Below are positions 6,026 to 7,111 of a DNA stretch of 7,111 bases, piece after piece. The notes under the pieces are model-generated. The model ran no database searches, was not told where the DNA came from, and was given only the letters and a program-made list of their open reading frames with translations. This DNA is from Fimenecus sp963624605 (GTDB lineage Bacteria > Bacillota > Clostridia > Oscillospirales > Acutalibacteraceae). Location of the stretch: contig CAVFQD010000074.1 of NCBI GenBank assembly GCA_963624605.1, forward strand, positions 1-7,111, in the 5' to 3' direction. The number at the start of each line of letters is the position of its first letter. Position 1 is the first letter of the stretch. The translations under genes and the position numbers were made by a program.

Positions 6026-6796
6026 TTATGAAATTTTCATATTAAGCCGTAATTTGTCGCTTATCATTGCGATAAATTCGGAATTGGTGGGCTTACCGCG
6101 GCTCGACTGAATCGTATATCCGAAATAGGACGACAGAACATCTACATCTCCCCTGTCCCACGCAACCTCGATTGCGTGGCGTATCGCACGCTCAACTCTC
6201 GACGGTGTGGTCGAAAACTTCTTCGCAACCGTCGGATAAAGCACCTTTGTTACGGAATTCATCATTTCCGTGTCGTCGATTGAAAGGATAATCGCCTCAC
6301 GCAGATACTGATAACCCTTTATGTGCGCAGGCACGCCTATCTGGTGCATAATCTCGCTGACTATAACCTGCAAATCCTGCGTCTCGCCGAGGTCGTTATG
6401 TTGCGTTGTGAATTTCTGCGACCTGTCGGACATTCTGCGTATTCTCTCGCCCATAACATTGACATCAAACGGCTTTCTGAAATAATAATCGACGCCCGCC
6501 GAGAGGATTTCCTGCTCAAAACGCTGATTGTCAACCCCCGACATTACCATTATGAGCATATCGTCGAATTTTTTGCTGCCTTTGAGCCTTTCGACAACGC
6601 CGAGAGCGTCTATGTTCGACAAAAACGCGTCCATAACAACTGCGTTCGGTTTTTCATTTTCGATTGCCTCAAGGAGCTTTTTGCCGTCCTTTTTCACGAG
6701 CTTTACCTCGCAGCCGTAGGAAGCAAGCGCTTTTACACAATTCGCCCCGAATTCGTTTCCTTCTGCCGTCAACACCACTTTAAGATTTCTTTCCAT
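6026..6796 (-). CDS. spo0A: Sporulation master regulator Spo0A
   Basis: A 256-residue response regulator that, when phosphorylated, binds 0A boxes to switch on sporulation. Residues 1 to about 125 are the receiver and about 140-256 the Spo0A DNA-binding domain, which is nearly canonical: EIMHQIGVPAHIKGYQYLRE (148-167), the recognition region TTPSRVERAIRHAIEVAWDR (196-215), and KPTNSEFIAM near the end. The receiver keeps the phospho-acceptor Asp56 (VVMD) and Lys108 (RKPF). However, the N-terminal acidic pair that holds Mg2+ (DD in Bacillus) reads Ala11-Glu12, the motif after Asp56 lacks its usual Pro, and the switch Thr is Ser86. Start: ATG 6796 has a GGAGGT site 7 nt upstream; an upstream ATG at 6838 would add 14 residues, lacks such a site and lies inside the promoter. 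It is convergent with the membrane-protein unit and appears monocistronic. Confidence 0.96.
   Translation of the reverse strand: MERNLKVVLTAEGNEFGANCVKALASYGCEVKLVKKDGKKLLEAIENEKPNAVVMDAFLSNIDALGVVERLKGSKKFDDMLIMVMSGVDNQRFEQEILSAGVDYYFRKPFDVNVMGERIRRMSDRSQKFTTQHNDLGETQDLQVIVSEIMHQIGVPAHIKGYQYLREAIILSIDDTEMMNSVTKVLYPTVAKKFSTTPSRVERAIRHAIEVAWDRGDVDVLSSYFGYTIQSSRGKPTNSEFIAMISDKLRLNMKIS
6615..6622 (-). promoter_or_regulatory. 0A-box-like octamer inside spo0A
   Basis: On the minus strand the octamer is TTGTCGAA, an exact match to the Spo0A binding core, in the codons just after Asp56. One chance match in a window this size is unremarkable, and the site is about 175 nt inside the gene. Direct autoregulation is possible but weakly supported. 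Confidence 0.2.
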
Positions 6797-6803
6797 ATAT
6801 TTT

Positions 6804-6809
6804 ACCTCC
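6804..6809 (-). promoter_or_regulatory. Ribosome binding site deciding the spo0A start
   Basis: GGAGGT on the minus strand, 7 nt before ATG 6796, is a near-perfect Shine-Dalgarno site. It fixes the start at MERNLK and excludes the longer frame from 6838. Confidence 0.85.
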
Positions 6810-6828
6810 GTTTTTTGATTTCTGCCAT

Positions 6829-6857
6829 ATTTTACCATTTTAGTATAATTTTGGCAA
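6829..6857 (-). promoter_or_regulatory. spo0A promoter (SigA type)
   Basis: Read on the minus strand, TTGCCA (6857-6852), a 17-nt spacer and TAAAAT (6834-6829) with TGG before the -10 form a strong vegetative promoter, with a start near 6822 and a leader of about 26 nt. A second, weaker candidate overlaps upstream: TTGAAT, 16 nt, then TATACT at 6847-6842. Bacillus spo0A uses tandem SigA and SigH promoters, but I see no convincing SigH site here. Confidence 0.65.
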
Positions 6858-6864
6858 TAGCTTA

Positions 6865-7058
6865 TTCAAAAATTTACTAAAAGTTTTTTGAACTCAATCA
6901 AAAATCGACCAAATAACAGCGAATATTTCAAGTTGCGTTTCATTGTGCAAATACAATATGTCGTTATTAAAGGTATCGGGTCGGGAAATGAAAAACAATA
7001 TGTTGAGTGAGGTACGGCGTCGCTGCCGACTTTTGCGGATGTAGTGGATTTGGTTTTT
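6865..7058. other. Intergenic stretch upstream of spo0A, nothing recognised
   Basis: Together with the promoter to its left and the repeat to its right this is a gene-free region of about 315 nt. The one small minus-strand frame (end 6894) is arginine-rich at the start, has no ribosome binding site, and starts inside the palindromic repeat, so it is not credible. No hairpin, riboswitch or RNA gene is evident. The conserved clostridial neighbour spoIVB, often just upstream of spo0A, is not in the visible sequence. Confidence 0.5.
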
Positions 7059-7111
7059 ACAATCCCTCCGCCTCACATTCGTTCGGCACCTCCCTTTACA
7101 CAAGGGAGGCT
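7059..7111. repeat. Palindromic intergenic repeat cut by the window edge
   Basis: Bases 7089-7096 (CCTCCCTT) and 7102-7109 (AAGGGAGG) form a perfect 8-bp stem with a 5-nt loop. A second module, ACAATCCCTCCGCC at 7059-7072, ends the recognisable part. Read on the minus strand it runs AGCCTCCCTT, hairpin, GGTGCC, then GGCGGAGGGATTGT, a plan resembling the AGGTGGCAC...GTCGGAAGGAGAG stretch of the element at 127-378. I recall such repeats as common in Clostridia genomes; it may continue past the window. Confidence 0.55.

Noticed and set aside
6797..6838. Fourteen-residue N-terminal extension of Spo0A from ATG 6838
   Set aside because: It overlaps the predicted promoter -10, has no ribosome binding site, and Spo0A proteins begin where ATG 6796 with GGAGGT places the start.
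6894..7103. 69-codon minus-strand frame upstream of spo0A
   Set aside because: It starts inside a palindromic repeat, has no ribosome binding site, and shows no domain or plausible protein composition.

Overview
The window reads as chromosomal DNA from an anaerobic, probably spore-forming Clostridia member, most likely Oscillospiraceae/Ruminococcaceae (inference). The basis is a full-length Spo0A, a DNA polymerase I without proofreading residues, a clostridial-type DusB, SigA-like extended -10 promoters, purine-rich Shine-Dalgarno sites, and families of small palindromic repeats of the kind common between genes in these bacteria. No phage, CRISPR, transposase or defence gene is visible.

Layout. 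1-561 has no credible gene. It holds a mosaic of inverted repeats: a MITE-like element at 127-378, a 25-bp inverted repeat straddling its left edge, and several hairpins sharing a CCCTAC(C)GATAT flank. It also holds a perfect-consensus SigA promoter with no evident gene. 562-3993 (minus strand) is a tight two-gene operon: polA, then, 3 nt later, a fusion of a YwlE-like low-molecular-weight phosphatase with a RimI-like acetyltransferase. A repeat hairpin at 507-525 is its likely terminator. 3994-4138 is a divergent promoter region. 4139-5104 (plus) is dusB. 5150-5986 (plus) is an AT-richer insert with two small predicted membrane proteins in the same frame, separated by one stop codon; the second has no good start. 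A strong hairpin at 5994-6020 lies between this unit and the convergent spo0A gene (6026-6796, minus), which has a clear promoter and Shine-Dalgarno site. The right edge ends in part of another palindromic repeat.

How the genes fit together. polA (repair and Okazaki fragment processing) and dusB (tRNA dihydrouridine) are housekeeping genes fired divergently. The phosphatase-acetyltransferase fusion joins two protein-modification activities. spo0A is the sporulation master regulator, here with a partly degenerate receiver pocket. I see no single new multigene system. The points most worth following are the domain fusion, the altered Spo0A receiver, the in-frame membrane ORF pair, and the orphan consensus promoter embedded in the repeat mosaic.
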